Source: Acidobacteriota bacterium (GTDB lineage: Bacteria; Acidobacteriota; Thermoanaerobaculia; Gp7-AA8). Taken from it: a stretch of 36,408 bases of DNA. Positions within the stretch are counted from its first letter, which is position 1; every line of letters starts with the position of its first letter. The translations under genes were made by a program, and so were the position numbers. Below, one piece after another: positions 1 to 6,312 of this stretch. The notes beneath the pieces were generated by a model. It saw nothing but the letters and a program-made list of their open reading frames with translations. It ran no database searches and had not been told where the DNA came from. The DNA lies in NCBI GenBank assembly GCA_021781455.1, contig JAJXWV010000004.1, positions 1 to 36,408 on the forward strand. Reading direction: 5' to 3'.

Positions 1-10
1 ACGGTGTTCG

Positions 11-250
11 CGAAGAGGGCGGGGAGCCTTTCTCATCCACAAGCTCGATGGCTTCAGGGGTGCTTTCGGCTTCTCCCGGACCGTGTCTCGTATCCTGAGG
101 CCCGCCCCGATAACGTACAAGGGGTCTTTTTTTGAACGAGAACGAGACCCCTCACCCCGGCCCTCTCCCCGCTGCGGCGGGGAGAGGGGGAACGATCGAG
201 CGTTTCTTCTCTCCGGTGTCGCGCCTTCGCGATTCGAGCGCTCGGGATGA
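11..250. repeat. Left copy of 240-bp terminal inverted repeat
   Basis: Positions 11-250 are the reverse complement of 36169-36408. The outer 117 bp (11-127) are identical and the inner part differs at about 8 positions. The inner part holds an 11-bp-stem palindrome (CCCTCTCCCCG / CGGGGAGAGGG) and a GGGGTCTC / GAGACCCC stem. It belongs to a dispersed family also seen near 5888 and 23874. The repeat ends 2 bp before the stop codon of the last microcompartment gene. No gene is visible in 1-252. A contig broken inside a repeat, or a true inverted repeat in the chromosome, would both look like this. Confidence 0.95.
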
Positions 251-252
251 AT

Positions 253-516
253 TCAAACTACGTCGTCGATGATGCCGACGACGACGGATCGCACCGGGCC
301 ATCCTTCGATTCGAAGACCTGGCGTGCGCCGTTGCCTTCGTCGAGGACGAGAACCGTTTCGTCGGCACCTGCGCCGACGGAATCGGCGGCGATCAGGTAA
401 TCGCCTGTCGGCTGGCCCGACGGCAAAGTCTTCTCGATGACGAGCAGCCGCTTCCCGTCGTAGAAGGAATGCTTGATCGTGGCGTGAATCTCGCCGACCA
501 CTCGGCCGATGATCAT
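253..516 (-). CDS. BMC-P vertex protein (EutN/CcmL family), third copy
   Basis: This 87-residue protein belongs to the EutN/CcmL pentamer family, which caps the twelve vertices of a microcompartment shell. It begins MIIGRVVGEI and carries the family's AADSVGAGADETVLVLDEG core and a C-terminal VVVGIIDDVV strand. The length is normal for the family. The ATG at 516 overlaps the stop of the preceding BMC-P by four bases (ATGA), and AGAGGAA lies about 7 nt upstream, so translation is probably coupled. It is the last gene of the shell operon; its stop lies 2 bp from the terminal inverted repeat. Three different BMC-P genes in one locus is also what I recall for Haliangium ochraceum. The role is known for the family; location in this shell is inferred from the operon. 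Confidence 0.93.
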   Translation of the reverse strand: MIIGRVVGEIHATIKHSFYDGKRLLVIEKTLPSGQPTGDYLIAADSVGAGADETVLVLDEGNGARQVFESKDGPVRSVVVGIIDDVV

Positions 517-794
517 CGTGATTCCTCTGCGACGTTGACGGCATCGACGATGGCGATGATGGCGTGATCGACCGGCACGAAGGTTCGCTCCAGGGCCATG
601 GCCGCCTCGCGTCCCCCTTCGTAGGAGACGAGCTCTCCCGGCCCGGCCATGCGCGTGGCATCGGCGGCGACGATGGCCTTCCCTTTCGGCTGCAGCCTCT
701 GATCCAGAGGCTGCACGATGAGCATCGGCACGCCTTCCAGTCCCTCCGTGATGACGCACGAAACGACCTGACCAATGACGCGGCCGAGCAGCAT
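513..794 (-). CDS. BMC-P vertex protein (EutN/CcmL family), second copy
   Basis: This 93-residue EutN/CcmL-type pentamer protein begins MLLGRVIGQVVSC and ends with the VDHAIIAIVDAVNV strand typical of the family. I chose the ATG at 794 because it overlaps the TGA of the preceding BMC-T gene (TGATG) and is preceded by GGAGAGG. A longer reading frame upstream only runs antiphase through the BMC-T gene. It retains the family core (IVAADATRMAGPGELV) but is the most divergent of the three vertex proteins here, with a methionine-containing loop in place of the usual SVGAG. Different pentamers in one locus can give vertices different neighbours or cargo contacts, but nothing in the sequence shows which. 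Confidence 0.92.
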   Translation of the reverse strand: MLLGRVIGQVVSCVITEGLEGVPMLIVQPLDQRLQPKGKAIVAADATRMAGPGELVSYEGGREAAMALERTFVPVDHAIIAIVDAVNVAEESR

Positions 795-1411
795 CAGCCG
801 ACCTCTCCGTCGAGCTCGAGGAACGGCGCGGCGTCGAAACGCGTGGCCGCCACGACATCGCGCTCGAGCACTTCGTGCGGCGCGGCGATCAGGCGGTGCG
901 AGAAGCCGCGCGGCGCGGCCGCATTGACACCGGACCCTGCCGCGGCCAGCACCGCCGCAGCTTCGACGTCGTGAAGTGAGCCCGTCATCACGGCCACACC
1001 TTTGCCAGCGAGCCCGGTGTCCGAGAGACGGATCTCGATGAGCTGTACCGGCGTTCCCTTGAGCGCCGCTTCGACCGCTCGAACGATCGAGGAAGCGGTC
1101 TCTGTCTCGATGACCAGCAGCGCACCAGAGGCCTTGCGGTGCGCGCCGAAGACGCCGTCGAAGAGAGCCGGATGCACGTCCGGCAGGAAGGCGTGGTCGA
1201 TGAGTGCCGACTCCGTCGTAGCCATGGCTTCGTTGAGCGACTCGGCCGTGGAGGCGGTCGATCCCCCGAACAGCACCAGATAACGGCCCCGAGTGGTAGT
1301 GCCGGCGCGGATGAAGGCGATGGGCGCCTTCTTGAGGATCGCGTCGACGGCGAAGATGCCGGAGGGAATGTCCTGGTAATCGAGCACCGCGAGCGCGGAC
1401 GCGTTTTTCAT
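794..1411 (-). CDS. BMC-T tandem-domain shell protein, single-layer type
   Basis: This 205-residue protein has two BMC domains in tandem. The first runs from about residue 6 to 95 (starting ALAVLDYQDIPSGIFAVDAI) and the second from about 95 to 185 (starting ALLVIETETASSIVRAVEAAL). Such proteins assemble as trimers that mimic a hexagonal tile. From memory the arrangement matches the single-layer BMC-T of Haliangium ochraceum (Hoch_5812 type) rather than the stacking type found earlier in this operon. Its ATG directly abuts the TAA of the aldehyde dehydrogenase gene, with AGGA about 9 nt upstream, and its stop overlaps the next BMC-P start. It is expected to be a structural facet protein whose central pore passes substrate or cofactor. 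Confidence 0.92.
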   Translation of the reverse strand: MKNASALAVLDYQDIPSGIFAVDAILKKAPIAFIRAGTTTRGRYLVLFGGSTASTAESLNEAMATTESALIDHAFLPDVHPALFDGVFGAHRKASGALLVIETETASSIVRAVEAALKGTPVQLIEIRLSDTGLAGKGVAVMTGSLHDVEAAAVLAAAGSGVNAAAPRGFSHRLIAAPHEVLERDVVAATRFDAAPFLELDGEVG

Positions 1412-2872
1412 TTACGTGATCCTGAAGTGATCGACGAGGACGCAGCGGCGCCAGCGGGAGAAGCTGCGCGGTCCGGTGAGGCCCTCGCCGGTCGGGCTGG
1501 CGATGGTGAACGAGCAATAGCCTTCGCCGTCCAGGCCGAGTCCGGCCTGCGAGCGGCCGTTCTTGACGAAGATCGAGCAGTCACAGGCCTTGGCCATGCG
1601 GCTCAGGTTGTCGAGGTTCTTGGAGTGCATGACGGCCGTGTGCCGGTTGCCGCCTTCGATCTCGACGGCGAGGTCGATGGCCCGGTTGGCGTTCGACACG
1701 CGGACGACGGGCATGACCGGCATCATCTGCTCGGTCCAGAGCAGCGGATGCCCTTCGTCGACTTCGGCGACGACGAGTCGGATGGAGTCGGGGACGCTGA
1801 TTCCCATCTTCGCGAGAATGACCGAGGCGTTCTTGCCGATGAGGTCCTTGTCGACCTTCGATCGCTGGCGCGGCCCGCTCAGCTCGGCGAAGACGACGCG
1901 CTCGAGCTCTGTCAGGCGTTCCCGCGGGATGACCACCGCGCCCTGCCGCCCCATCGAGGCGATGAGGGCATCGGCAACGGAGGCGACCGCGATGGTCTCT
2001 TTCTCGTCGGTGCAGATGATGTTGTTGTCGGTGGAAGCGCCGAGGATGATGTCCCGGGCCGCTTTCTCGATGTCGGCGGTCTCGTCCACGACGGCCGGCG
2101 GATTGCCCGGGCCGGCGCAGATGGCGCGCTTGCCGCTGGCCATGGCAGCCTTGACCACCTCGCCGCCGCCGGTGACGACGACCAGGCGGATGCCGGGGTG
2201 GTGCATCAGCTCCTGCGCCGATTCGATCGTGGGATTGGCGACTCCGGCGATGACGTTAGGCGGGCCGCCCGCGCCCATGATGGCCTTGTTGAGCAGGGCG
2301 ATCGTCTGCATGCAGCAGTTCTTCGCGTACGGGTGCACGTTGAAGACGACGCTGTTGCCCGCGGCCAGCATGCCGATGGAATTGCAGATGATCGTGGAGG
2401 TCGGGTTCGTGACCGGCGTGATCGCGCCGATGACGCCGAACGGCGCCGGCTCGATCAGCGTCAGGCCGTGATCGCCGCTGGTGGCGATGGGCGCGAGGTC
2501 CTCGATGCCGGGAGTCCTGTCGGTGACGAGGCGGTTCTTGACGATCTTGTCTTCATACCGCCCGTAACCGGTCTCGTCGTGCGCGGCTTTGGCCAGAACC
2601 TCGCAGTTCTCGCGCATCGACTGGCGTATCGCTTCGAGAATTCGCGAGCGCTGTGCGAGCGGAAGGGCGACGAACTGCGGCTGGGCAATTCCGGCTGCCG
2701 TGACGGCTTCTGACACCGTGGCGAAGATCCCGGCAACCTGCTGCCACTCCGGCGCGGCCACCGCGGGCTCGGAGGCGACGGGCGGCGCAGCGACCGGCAC
2801 CGCCGCACGGCCGATGTCCGCTGCGATGCGGCGCGCGATCTCCTCGATTTCCTGATCAGTCAGGCGGCTCAT
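1412..2872 (-). CDS. CoA-acylating aldehyde dehydrogenase, PduP/EutE-like, BMC cargo
   Basis: This 486-residue aldehyde dehydrogenase oxidises an aldehyde to an acyl-CoA with NAD and CoA. The catalytic cysteine is Cys287 in the NNIICTDEK motif characteristic of PduP/EutE. Residues 3-20 form an amphipathic helix with Leu4, Ile9, Ile12, Ile16 and Ile20 on one face, followed by an Ala/Pro/Val linker (22-42). That is the usual layout of a microcompartment encapsulation peptide. The catalytic fold starts near residue 44. The gene sits 7 bp after a BMC-P and abuts a BMC-T. With a deoxyribose-phosphate aldolase in the same operon, the likely substrate is acetaldehyde and the product acetyl-CoA. Enzyme class is secure; the specific substrate is inferred from context. 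Confidence 0.95.
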   Translation of the reverse strand: MSRLTDQEIEEIARRIAADIGRAAVPVAAPPVASEPAVAAPEWQQVAGIFATVSEAVTAAGIAQPQFVALPLAQRSRILEAIRQSMRENCEVLAKAAHDETGYGRYEDKIVKNRLVTDRTPGIEDLAPIATSGDHGLTLIEPAPFGVIGAITPVTNPTSTIICNSIGMLAAGNSVVFNVHPYAKNCCMQTIALLNKAIMGAGGPPNVIAGVANPTIESAQELMHHPGIRLVVVTGGGEVVKAAMASGKRAICAGPGNPPAVVDETADIEKAARDIILGASTDNNIICTDEKETIAVASVADALIASMGRQGAVVIPRERLTELERVVFAELSGPRQRSKVDKDLIGKNASVILAKMGISVPDSIRLVVAEVDEGHPLLWTEQMMPVMPVVRVSNANRAIDLAVEIEGGNRHTAVMHSKNLDNLSRMAKACDCSIFVKNGRSQAGLGLDGEGYCSFTIASPTGEGLTGPRSFSRWRRCVLVDHFRIT

Positions 2873-2879
2873 GGTCGTC

Positions 2880-3167
2880 TCACTTCTTGTACTTGGTGCT
2901 CTCGCCGACGCTCCAGCTGTCGACGATGGCCATGACCACCGAGTCCACCGGCCTCTTGTCGGTGACCTCGGTCTGCCGGGCCGAGCTGCCGGCGGCGATG
3001 AGCACCACTTCGTCCGGGCCGGCGCCCACGGCGTCGGCCGAGACGATGGCGTTGCCCGTCTCCCGTCCTTCTTCGTCGAGCGGACGGACGACGAGCAGCT
3101 TGAGGCCCTGAATGCTGGCCTCCTTGCGCGTGGCCACGACCGTTCCCACGACTCTCGCGAGTTGCAT
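2880..3167 (-). CDS. BMC-P vertex protein (EutN/CcmL family), first copy
   Basis: This 95-residue pentameric vertex protein begins [18 protein letters not shown] and contains the family core ([22 protein letters not shown]) and the C-terminal VVMAIVDSW strand, followed by a lysine-rich tail. It is the most canonical of the three EutN/CcmL proteins here. The ATG at 3167 is supported by AAGGGGAA about 6 nt upstream. It lies just before the aldehyde dehydrogenase and is separated from BMC-H by 153 bp that contain a long hairpin repeat. Confidence 0.95.
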   Translation of the reverse strand: MQLARVVGTVVATRKEASIQGLKLLVVRPLDEEGRETGNAIVSADAVGAGPDEVVLIAAGSSARQTEVTDKRPVDSVVMAIVDSWSVGESTKYKK

Positions 3168-3200
3168 GGAAGTTCCCCTTAGCCGGCAGAGCGAACTTCA

Positions 3201-3303
3201 AATGTCGAATGTCGAATGTTCAATGTTGAATGTCGAATCGGCCGCCACCTGACGGCCAACTCCATTCAACATTCAACATTCAACATTCAACATTGAACAT
3301 TCG
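3201..3303. repeat. Heptamer inverted array 1 (AATGTTG/CAACATT unit)
   Basis: The left arm (3201-3238) is a run of 7-bp AATGTYG units and the right arm (3264-3303) is the reverse-complement CAACATT units. Within the arms about 25 of 26 consecutive bases pair. The loop is about 25 nt. It lies inside the BMC operon between BMC-H and BMC-P. There is no U-tract, so it is not a typical intrinsic terminator. Confidence 0.9.
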
Positions 3304-3320
3304 CCTCCACGGCGGTGGTG

Positions 3321-3623
3321 TTACTTCTTTCCCGTCGGTGCGGGCGTCGTGCGTCCGAGCGGCATCACAGCGTCGACCTGGTCATGCGGGCGGGCGATCA
3401 CGTGCACCGTGACCACATCGCCGACACGGCCGGCAGCCGTCTGCGCTGCGTCGCATGCCGCGCGCACCGCAGCCACGTCGCCGCGGACGACGATGGTCGT
3501 GTAGCCGCCGCCTGTCTTCTCGTACGACACCAGCTCGACCCGGGCCGCCTTCACCGCCGCATCGGCGGCTTCAACCACTGCCGGGAAAGACCTCGTTTCG
3601 ATCATGCCAAGAGCATCAGTCAT
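3321..3623 (-). CDS. BMC-H hexameric shell protein
   Basis: This 100-residue single-domain BMC-H protein should be the main facet tile of the shell. It begins MTDALGMIETRSFPAVVEAADAA in family style and carries the pore-loop segment YEKTGGGYTTIVVRGDVAAV, closely resembling the Haliangium ochraceum BMC-H as I remember it. A strong GGAGGA lies 8 nt before the ATG at 3623, the best ribosome binding site in the operon. BMC-H is usually the most abundant shell protein. The gene is separated from both neighbours by about 150 bp, and each gap holds a long inverted heptamer array, unlike the tightly packed genes around it. Confidence 0.97.
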   Translation of the reverse strand: MTDALGMIETRSFPAVVEAADAAVKAARVELVSYEKTGGGYTTIVVRGDVAAVRAACDAAQTAAGRVGDVVTVHVIARPHDQVDAVMPLGRTTPAPTGKK

Positions 3624-3655
3624 GAAACATTCCTCCGTAAATTGAAGATCTTGAA

Positions 3656-3780
3656 GTGCTGAGTGCTGAGTACTGAGTACTGAGTGTTGTTAAGTCCTGA
3701 GTCCTGAGTCCTGAGTCCTGAGTGCTGAGTCCTGAGAGCTGCGACCCCACTCAGTACTCAGCACTCAGTACTCAGCACTC
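3656..3780. repeat. Heptamer inverted array 2 (TGAGTNC unit)
   Basis: The left arm (3656-3737) is a run of CTGAGTN units in which the variable bases mix A, G and C; the right arm (3749-3780) is the reverse-complement ACTCAGN run. The spacer is about 11 nt. It lies between the double BMC-T and BMC-H genes inside the BMC operon. The left arm is more than twice the length of the right, so only part of it can pair in one register. Confidence 0.9.
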
Positions 3781-3783
3781 GTT

Positions 3784-4404
3784 CTATCGTCCCTTGCGTC
3801 CCGAAATCGCCTCGACGGCCTGTTCGGCGGCGCGATAGGCGACGTCGATGTCGCGTTCTTCGCCGCCGAGGTAGACGCGGCCGAAACTGCCGAAGGCGCG
3901 CACCTCGAGCACGTTGATGTCGGCCGCCTTCTCTGCTTCATTTGCGGCGATGGCCGCGTATCCGGCGGGAGCGACTTCGAGCACGTACAGCGTCTGCCCC
4001 GGCACGATCATGTCGCCGTGGCGCGTCCTGTTGATCAGCTGCGTGTGGTAGTCGGAGATGTTTCGAATGACCTGGCTGGAGGTGATCTCAGGCTTGATGC
4101 GCTCGTCTTCCTTCAGCCCGAGCATCCCCAGGATGGCTGCACCGGCCTGCCGCACGTCGCCCTGCGAGTCGGAGTGAAGCTCGAGCATTCCGTAGAGGCG
4201 CTCGATGATCATCATGCCCGGCTTGACGTCGGTGGCCTTCAGGGCGACGTCGGTGACCCGCATGATGTCCATGCCCGGCGAGACCTCGACGAACAGCGAA
4301 GCCTGTCCGGGAACGGGGAGAAATCCCTGCGCGACCGTTCCGAGAAACGACGCAAACTGCGGCTGGAGACTGTCGATGAAAACGTAGCAGCGAAGCTCGC
4401 CCAC
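3784..4404 (-). CDS. BMC-T tandem-domain shell protein, double-stacking type
   Basis: This 206-residue tandem-BMC protein begins [20 protein letters not shown]. It contains [20 protein letters not shown] in the first half and [20 protein letters not shown] in the second, closely matching from memory the double-stacking BMC-T of Haliangium ochraceum (Hoch_5816/3341 type). Such trimers pair face to face and can form a gated chamber for larger molecules such as cofactors. The start is GTG at 4404, preceded by AGAGG, only 3 bp after the stop of the RpiB-DeoC gene. Together with the single-layer BMC-T, one BMC-H and three BMC-P it completes a full shell parts list. Confidence 0.94.
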   Translation of the reverse strand: MGELRCYVFIDSLQPQFASFLGTVAQGFLPVPGQASLFVEVSPGMDIMRVTDVALKATDVKPGMMIIERLYGMLELHSDSQGDVRQAGAAILGMLGLKEDERIKPEITSSQVIRNISDYHTQLINRTRHGDMIVPGQTLYVLEVAPAGYAAIAANEAEKAADINVLEVRAFGSFGRVYLGGEERDIDVAYRAAEQAVEAISGRKGR

Positions 4405-4407
4405 GCT

Positions 4408-5691
4408 TTACCTCTTCCCAGAGGCCTTCTGCCGGGCCTCTTCCACGATCTTGACGCTGTTCGAGGAGCCGATGCGCGTGGCGCCGGCCTGCACCATTTT
4501 CACGAGATCGTCGTAGGTGCGCACGCCGCCCGCCGCCTTGACGCCGAGCTTGCGCGGGGCCACGGTGCGGGCCATGAGGGCCACGTCTTCGACGGTCGCA
4601 CCCGACTTCGAGAAGCCGGTCGAGGTCTTCACGAAGTCGGCTCCGGCCTTCATGGCCAGCTGGCAGCCGCGCACTTTCTCTTCATCGTTCAGAAGGGCGG
4701 TCTCGAGAATCACCTTCGAGGCGGCATGACTCTCGTCGCAGACCTCCACGACGCCGCGGATGTCGCGGGCCACGGACAGGTCGTCCTTGCTCTTCAGCGC
4801 CCCGATGTTGATGACCATGTCGATTTCCTGCGCCCCTTCGCGAAGGGCGCGGCGCGCTTCGAGAGTCTTGATGTCCGGAGATTGCGCGCCGAGAGGAAAG
4901 CCGACCACGGCGCAGACCTTCACGCTCGTGCCCCGGAGCAGGGCCCTCGCCTTCGGCACCCAGACCGGGTTCACGCAGACCGAGTAGAAGCCGAATTTCT
5001 TCGCTTCCTCGCAGAGCTTCTCGATGTCGGCGGCGGTAGCCTCGGGTTTCAGGACCGTGTGGTCGATCAGCTTCGCGACCTGATCCGGCGGGATGGCGGC
5101 CGGCGCCGGAGCGGCGCCGCTCCCCTGATTCGTCAGCAGCTCGCGAACGCGCTCGGCGATGCGGGCGATCTCGTCGGCGGAGAGGTCTTTGCCGGTCGGT
5201 GCGTTCACGTCTCGGCGTCCTTTCTCGAGCTCGCGGATCATCTTCACGCGGGCGCGGTGGCGGTCGACCGTGCACTCGGTCGTCAGGAATACGTCGGTGA
5301 TCCGCTTGGCAGTCTCGAGGTCGACCTGGCCGGAGCCGAGGGTCAGGACATTGGCGTCGTTATGCTCGCGGGCGTTGCGGGCCAGTGTTTCGTTGTAGCA
5401 GGCGGCGGCGAGAACGCCCTTGACCTTGTTCGCGGTCATGGCCGAGCCGATGCCGGCGCCATCGACCATGATGCCGTAGCGAACCGTGCCTCTGGAGACC
5501 AGTTCCGCGACCGCCTGAGCGATCTTCGGATAGTCGACCGGCTCCTTGCTGTTCGTGCCGAGATCCCGCACGGCGTATCCCTCGTCTCGGAGGTAGCCCT
5601 TCAGTTTCTCTTTGAGCTCGAATCCGCCGTGGTCGGCGCCAAGAGCAATTTGTAGCGATCGGGTTGTCGAGGTGGAAGCCACTATCGTCAA
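4408..5691 (-). CDS. rpiB-deoC: RpiB-DeoC fusion: sugar-phosphate isomerase B plus deoxyribose-phosphate aldolase
   Basis: This is a 427-residue two-domain enzyme. Residues 13-155 are RpiB-like (GADHGG at 18-23, TANKVKG at 86-92, REHND at 108-112). Residues 205-425 are DeoC, the aldolase that splits 2-deoxyribose-5-phosphate into acetaldehyde and glyceraldehyde-3-phosphate. Schiff-base Lys355 lies in VKTSTGF, the second lysine Lys385 in GVKAAGGV, and Asp291 in EIDMVIN. The position of the RpiB catalytic cysteine (Cys66 in E. coli) is Asp77 here (VDGAGIG), so isomerase activity is uncertain. The linker (168-190) is an amphipathic helix resembling the encapsulation peptide on the aldehyde dehydrogenase. 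It is the first gene of the BMC operon. The start is uncertain: TTG at 5691 or GTG at 5682, neither with a clear ribosome binding site. Confidence 0.93.
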   Translation of the reverse strand: MTIVASTSTTRSLQIALGADHGGFELKEKLKGYLRDEGYAVRDLGTNSKEPVDYPKIAQAVAELVSRGTVRYGIMVDGAGIGSAMTANKVKGVLAAACYNETLARNAREHNDANVLTLGSGQVDLETAKRITDVFLTTECTVDRHRARVKMIRELEKGRRDVNAPTGKDLSADEIARIAERVRELLTNQGSGAAPAPAAIPPDQVAKLIDHTVLKPEATAADIEKLCEEAKKFGFYSVCVNPVWVPKARALLRGTSVKVCAVVGFPLGAQSPDIKTLEARRALREGAQEIDMVINIGALKSKDDLSVARDIRGVVEVCDESHAASKVILETALLNDEEKVRGCQLAMKAGADFVKTSTGFSKSGATVEDVALMARTVAPRKLGVKAAGGVRTYDDLVKMVQAGATRIGSSNSVKIVEEARQKASGKR

Positions 5692-5790
5692 GGAAACGGG
5701 TCAAGCCCTTCGGAAGTCAGTACGTTGGACCGGCGGCGGAGAATATCACGGGATGGGACACGCGGCAGGGAGTCTCCGATGAGTGAAAAA
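5692..5790 (-). promoter_or_regulatory. Upstream region of the BMC operon (possible promoter)
   Basis: Any promoter for the minus-strand BMC operon must lie here. Read on the minus strand, TGATATTCT (5748-5740) resembles an extended -10 element about 50 nt before the proposed start. I see no good -35 hexamer at the right spacing. TTGACC and TTGACG also occur close to the start, without a matching -10. The assignment is weak. Confidence 0.25.
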
Positions 5791-6260
5791 TGAGGCACTG
5801 CCGGCTTTTGAGTGGGTTTTATGGATCGCTCCGCGGCTCATACGCTGGATCCCGCGCCGATCATCCCAACGCTGACGGGCGCGTTGCCCAAAGAAGGAAC
5901 TTGCCATCCCGAGCATTCGAATCGCGCAGGCATGACATCGGAGAGAAGAAACGTTCGATCGTTCCCTCACTCTGCGGGCATACGCACTGGACTTTGGTTT
6001 GTCCTCGGCAGATGCGCGTGATGACACGGTCCCCTCGCCCCGCGCATTTCGATCGGTTTGTCTTTGGGCATCGCGCCGCGGGGCGAGGAGACCCGTCCCG
6101 CCGCTTCGCGGCTGAAGTGGCCTCATCGAAATCTCTCCGGCCCGCTGAATATCCCGACGAGCAACAAGTGAAAATTGCACAGAGCCCGAGCATCGGCTAA
6201 GGGCAGCGGCTCTCATCCTCTTCCCGTCGTCGTTCACTTTCGATTCTCAATTTTCAGTTC
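5791..6260. other. Intergenic region with dispersed palindromic repeats
   Basis: There is no convincing gene in this roughly 470-bp stretch; the open frames have no family features and overlap repeats. 5888-5975 is a diverged copy of the family found at both window ends and near 23874 (shared ttgcccaa, catcccgagca and gagagaagaaacgttcgatc segments). 6033-6096 contains a palindrome with arms CCTCGCCCCGCG / CGCGGGGCGAGG. The region separates the BMC operon promoter from the kelch gene terminator. Confidence 0.7.
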
Positions 6261-6290
6261 AAACAAAAAGGCCGGCTGCGAGCCGGCCTG
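6261..6290 (-). terminator. Rho-independent terminator of the kelch gene
   Basis: Read on the minus strand this is a GGCCGGC / GCCGGCC perfect 7-bp stem with a 5-nt loop (6270-6288) followed by TTTTTGTTT. It begins about 23 bp after the kelch stop codon, the right place and orientation for intrinsic termination. Confidence 0.9.
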
Positions 6291-6312
6291 GTGGAAGCGA
6301 TGCAACGACCTG

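Noticed and set aside
513-1517. A 334-codon version of the second BMC-P gene
   Set aside because: Only the last 93 codons look like EutN/CcmL; the rest is the antiphase of the BMC-T gene, and the ATG at 794 has a good ribosome binding site.
1139-2713. Long plus-strand open frame of 524 codons opposite the aldehyde dehydrogenase
   Set aside because: It is the antisense shadow of a clear enzyme gene; it has no family motifs and an Arg/Asp/His-biased composition typical of GC-rich antisense frames.
3656-3780. Possible CRISPR array because of regular short repeats
   Set aside because: Units are 7-8 bp with no unique spacers and no cas genes nearby.
4018-5655. Long plus-strand frame of 545 codons opposite RpiB-DeoC and BMC-T
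   Set aside because: It spans two real genes on the other strand and has no recognisable domain.
5746-6237. Open frames in the gap between the BMC operon and the kelch gene
   Set aside because: They overlap dispersed repeats, have no motifs and no convincing start signals.
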